A DNA stretch of 34,629 nt from an uncultured Prevotellaceae bacterium (lineage in GTDB: Bacteria; Bacteroidota; Bacteroidia; Bacteroidales; Bacteroidaceae). Numbering within the stretch: the first letter of the stretch is position 1; the number at the start of each line of letters is the position of its first letter. Below are positions 33,219 through 34,629 of this stretch, one piece after another. Location: NCBI GenBank assembly GCA_902800585.1, contig CADCEW010000020.1, positions 1-34,629 of the forward strand, given 5' to 3'. Under the pieces are notes generated by a model. It saw only the letters and a list, made by a program, of their open reading frames with translations, searched no databases and was not told the DNA's origin. The position numbers and the translations under genes are program-made.

Positions 33219-33725
33219 TTACGGTAAGAATTCAGCAGGAATGTCGACCGTGTAGTCGGGGGCGTCGTCCATTGTGACTTGTTCATCGATAGAGTAGCGT
33301 GCACGAATCCAGCGGAGACCACTGCAGCGGATGCGATCCATCTCTTCACCGTACCATTCGTAATAGAGATCCTCGTCATAGTCTTTTTCGGAGAGGTTGT
33401 AGTCCTTTAAGAAGTTGCGACGGAGTTCATCGTCTTCAAACTCGATGTAACCCTCATCGATGCCATCCTTGACATAGAAGTCGAAGATCTCTGAGCGGGC
33501 TGCATCATCGATGCGCTTGTAGAGTTCAGGAGCAGCATCTTTCAATACGGGCATGATGCCTTTGCTGTAGTCTGTTTCATCAACCTGGCTGACGAGCTGC
33601 TTCATCTGAGCAATCTCATTGTCAGTAAACTCAACCTCAACAGCGAGATCTTCAATCATTGCGCAACCAATACAGGTGTAACCCTGAAAGAGCTCAAAAT
33701 CAAAATGAATCGTTTCCTTGTTCAT
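33219..33725 (-). CDS. Acidic protein, long member of the recurring family
   Basis: A 168-residue acidic protein. Its start (GYTCIGCAMIEDLAVEVEFT) and the stretch EIAQMKQLVSQVD, then MPVLKDAAPELYKRIDDAAR, are shared with 30575-30931. The middle adds a region rich in Asp, Glu and Tyr, including GYIEFEDDELRRNF, which resembles GYFEYDEEELMNYC in 24784-25377. It ends DYTVDIPAEFLP. Function is unknown. It has a TATCTTTG promoter 45 bases upstream instead of the TGTTAGA/GTACTAA motif, and a repeat tract behind that promoter. Confidence 0.72.
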   Translation of the reverse strand: MNKETIHFDFELFQGYTCIGCAMIEDLAVEVEFTDNEIAQMKQLVSQVDETDYSKGIMPVLKDAAPELYKRIDDAARSEIFDFYVKDGIDEGYIEFEDDELRRNFLKDYNLSEKDYDEDLYYEWYGEEMDRIRCSGLRWIRARYSIDEQVTMDDAPDYTVDIPAEFLP

Positions 33726-33769
33726 AAGATAAAACTATTTAATTAAAAGAATTATTATTTCTCACGATG

Positions 33770-33777
33770 CAAAGATA
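33770..33777 (-). promoter_or_regulatory. Bacteroidota -7 element for the acidic-family gene
   Basis: TATCTTTG on the minus strand, 45 bases before the ATG at 33725. It lies in a 335-base gene-free stretch (33726-34060) that otherwise holds the repeat tract and the dinJ promoter. Confidence 0.55.
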
Positions 33778-33815
33778 CGAAAAGCGTAAGAAAGCCCCCT
33801 TTGATTTATATGTAT

Positions 33816-33904
33816 AAAGGTTAAAGGTTAAAGTCAGTTTAATAGTTTAATGGTTTAAGGAGTTTAAGGGGTTAATGGCTTAGTGGCTTAGTAGCTTAGT
33901 AGGC
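33816..33904. repeat. Octameric tandem repeat tract, copy 3
   Basis: It starts with AAAGGTTAAAGG and the block GTCAGTTTAATAGTTTAATG in common with copy 2. It then runs into GCTTAGTG, GCTTAGTA, GCTTAGTA octamers like the minus strand of copy 1, linking the three tracts as one family. Confidence 0.85.
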
Positions 33905-33974
33905 GAAGCCCAATGAAATAATGTAAAAATTAAATAATGTAAAAGGAGGAAGAGGGAGGAATTTGCTGAAAAAA

Positions 33975-34006
33975 TTTGATTGTTTCGGAAATAATATCTA
34001 TCTTTG
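33975..34006 (+). promoter_or_regulatory. Canonical Bacteroidota promoter for dinJ
   Basis: TTTG at 33975-33978 and TATCTTTG at 33999-34006, with 20 bases between, a near-ideal -33/-7 pair, 54 bases before the ATG at 34061. Confidence 0.75.
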
Positions 34007-34060
34007 CCTTCGAAATGACGGCATAGTGCTATCATATTATAAGCAATTTGATTAGGGATT

Positions 34061-34357
34061 ATGGCACAATCGGCAGTTACAGTAAGGTTGGATTCAGAGC
34101 TGAAATCGCAGTTTGATGCACTCTGCGAGCAGTTTGGCATGAGCGTTAATACAGCATTCAACATCTTTGTGAAAGCAGTAATAAGAAGTCGCAGCATTCC
34201 TTTCACCATCAAAGGCTCGCCTAGTGCATTAGATTTGTTCATGCAGCAAAGAAATGCAGCGGAGTTGAGCAAGGAGCGGGAACTCTCGTTGGATGAAATC
34301 AACGAGGAGATTCGTGCGGCAAGGAAAGAACTGCGTAAAAAGAAGGCAAAGGTATGA
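34061..34357 (+). CDS. dinJ: RelB/DinJ-family antitoxin
   Basis: A 98-residue ribbon-helix-helix antitoxin: AQSAVTVRLDSELKSQFDAL forms the strand and first helix, and GMSVNTAFNIFVKAVI the second. The C-terminal half (LDEINEEIRAARKELRKKKA) is a charged helix that would wrap the toxin. Such proteins neutralise a partner ribonuclease and repress the operon. Here the next frame, overlapping by four bases (ATGA), encodes only the end of a PIN domain rather than a RelE/YafQ toxin. Confidence 0.88.
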   Translation: MAQSAVTVRLDSELKSQFDALCEQFGMSVNTAFNIFVKAVIRSRSIPFTIKGSPSALDLFMQQRNAAELSKERELSLDEINEEIRAARKELRKKKAKV

Positions 34358-34521
34358 TATATGCTGTGTCGTTGAGCGTTGAGGATTCTTTTTTGGTTAC
34401 AGGCAATTTCAAGCATTACCCTCAAACACCTAAGGTCATCAGCCCCGCAGATTTCATTAGAGTGGTAAAAGATGACATAGACGATGTAAGATGTAAGAAC
34501 CAATCAAACGATAGAATGTAA
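34354..34521 (+). pseudogene. Truncated PIN-domain toxin
   Basis: A 55-residue frame coupled to dinJ by an ATGA overlap. Residues 9-34 (VEDSFLVTGNFKHYPQTP, then VISPADF) match the last strand and helix region of PIN-family toxins, where LVTGNxKHxP and SPxEF are common. The N-terminal acidic residues of a PIN active site (about 100 residues) are missing, so it should be inactive. It could be a decayed toxin left with its antitoxin. Confidence 0.65.
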
Positions 34522-34549
34522 GCCTGAGCAAAATGCTTGGGCTTTTTTT
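34520..34549 (+). terminator. Terminator after the dinJ unit
   Basis: Stem AAGCCTGAGC with GCTTGGGCTT (ten pairs, two G-U), loop AAAAT, then seven T. The remaining 80 bases to the window end show no gene. Confidence 0.85.
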
Positions 34550-34629
34550 GTCATTTCAAAATAAATGGTATTCGTATTTCGGATTTTCTAAGAATATCCG
34601 AAGTAGAACTTCAACGAAAGATGGAAGAG

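Noticed and set aside
33880-34503. 207-codon minus-strand ORF opposite dinJ
   Set aside because: It covers the clear DinJ gene and its promoter on the other strand; composition is Ser/Leu/Cys-rich and shadow-like.

Overview
The window looks like an accessory (defence-type) island from a member of the Bacteroidota, probably Prevotella or a close relative. Reasons: moderate-to-low GC, many start regions preceded by the Bacteroidota promoter form TAnnTTTG (often TATCTTTG) with weak or absent purine-rich ribosome sites, octameric TTTAAT-type intergenic repeats, and a gene set dominated by restriction, toxin-antitoxin and unknown accessory genes. I saw no rRNA, tRNA, CRISPR array, transposase or integrase. 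Family names below rest on motifs read by eye, not on searches.

Layout. (1) 86-1669, minus strand: a HipB/HipA-like toxin-antitoxin pair. (2) 1915-5430, plus strand: a tight four-gene operon with a coiled-coil protein, two paralogous proteasome-like (Ntn-hydrolase fold) proteins of which only the second has a Thr2 nucleophile, and a small DUF3293-like protein. (3) 5632-15602, plus strand: a predicted phage-defence operon of a SNF2/DUF3883 helicase, a DUF1156 DNA methyltransferase, a DUF499 ATPase with an HEPN-like N-terminus, and a tiny acidic protein. (4) 15696-16774, minus: an Mrr-like nuclease plus a coiled-coil partner. (5) 16939-20217, plus: two paralogues with a TIR/DUF4062-like C-terminal domain flanking an unknown protein. 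(6) 20235-25377, minus: a small zinc-finger protein, WG-repeat protein, RmuC, SprT-like protease, a membrane peptide, an apparently frameshifted gene, a repeat peptide and an acidic protein. (7) 25527-28634, plus: a remarkable fusion of degenerate N6-methyltransferase, specificity-like domain and Ser/Thr kinase, followed by a HAD-fold protein. (8) 28708-33725, minus: a DUF262/DUF1524 (GmrSD-like) protein, members of a small acidic protein family, and a two-gene toxin-antitoxin-like pair with an ADP-ribosyltransferase-like protein. (9) 34061-34521, plus: a DinJ/RelB antitoxin coupled to a truncated PIN toxin.

The strongest unexplained signal is a promoter-like motif, read on the minus strand as TGTTAGA-N15-GTACTAA. 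It occurs seven times with exactly 15 bases between the half-sites, each copy 33-57 bases upstream of a minus-strand start codon, and probably defines a co-regulated set covering regions 4, 6 and part of 8. Genes outside the set mostly carry ordinary TAnnTTTG promoters. The best candidates for undescribed systems are the proteasome-like operon (region 2), the TIR/DUF4062-like triad (region 5) and the methyltransferase-kinase fusion (region 7).
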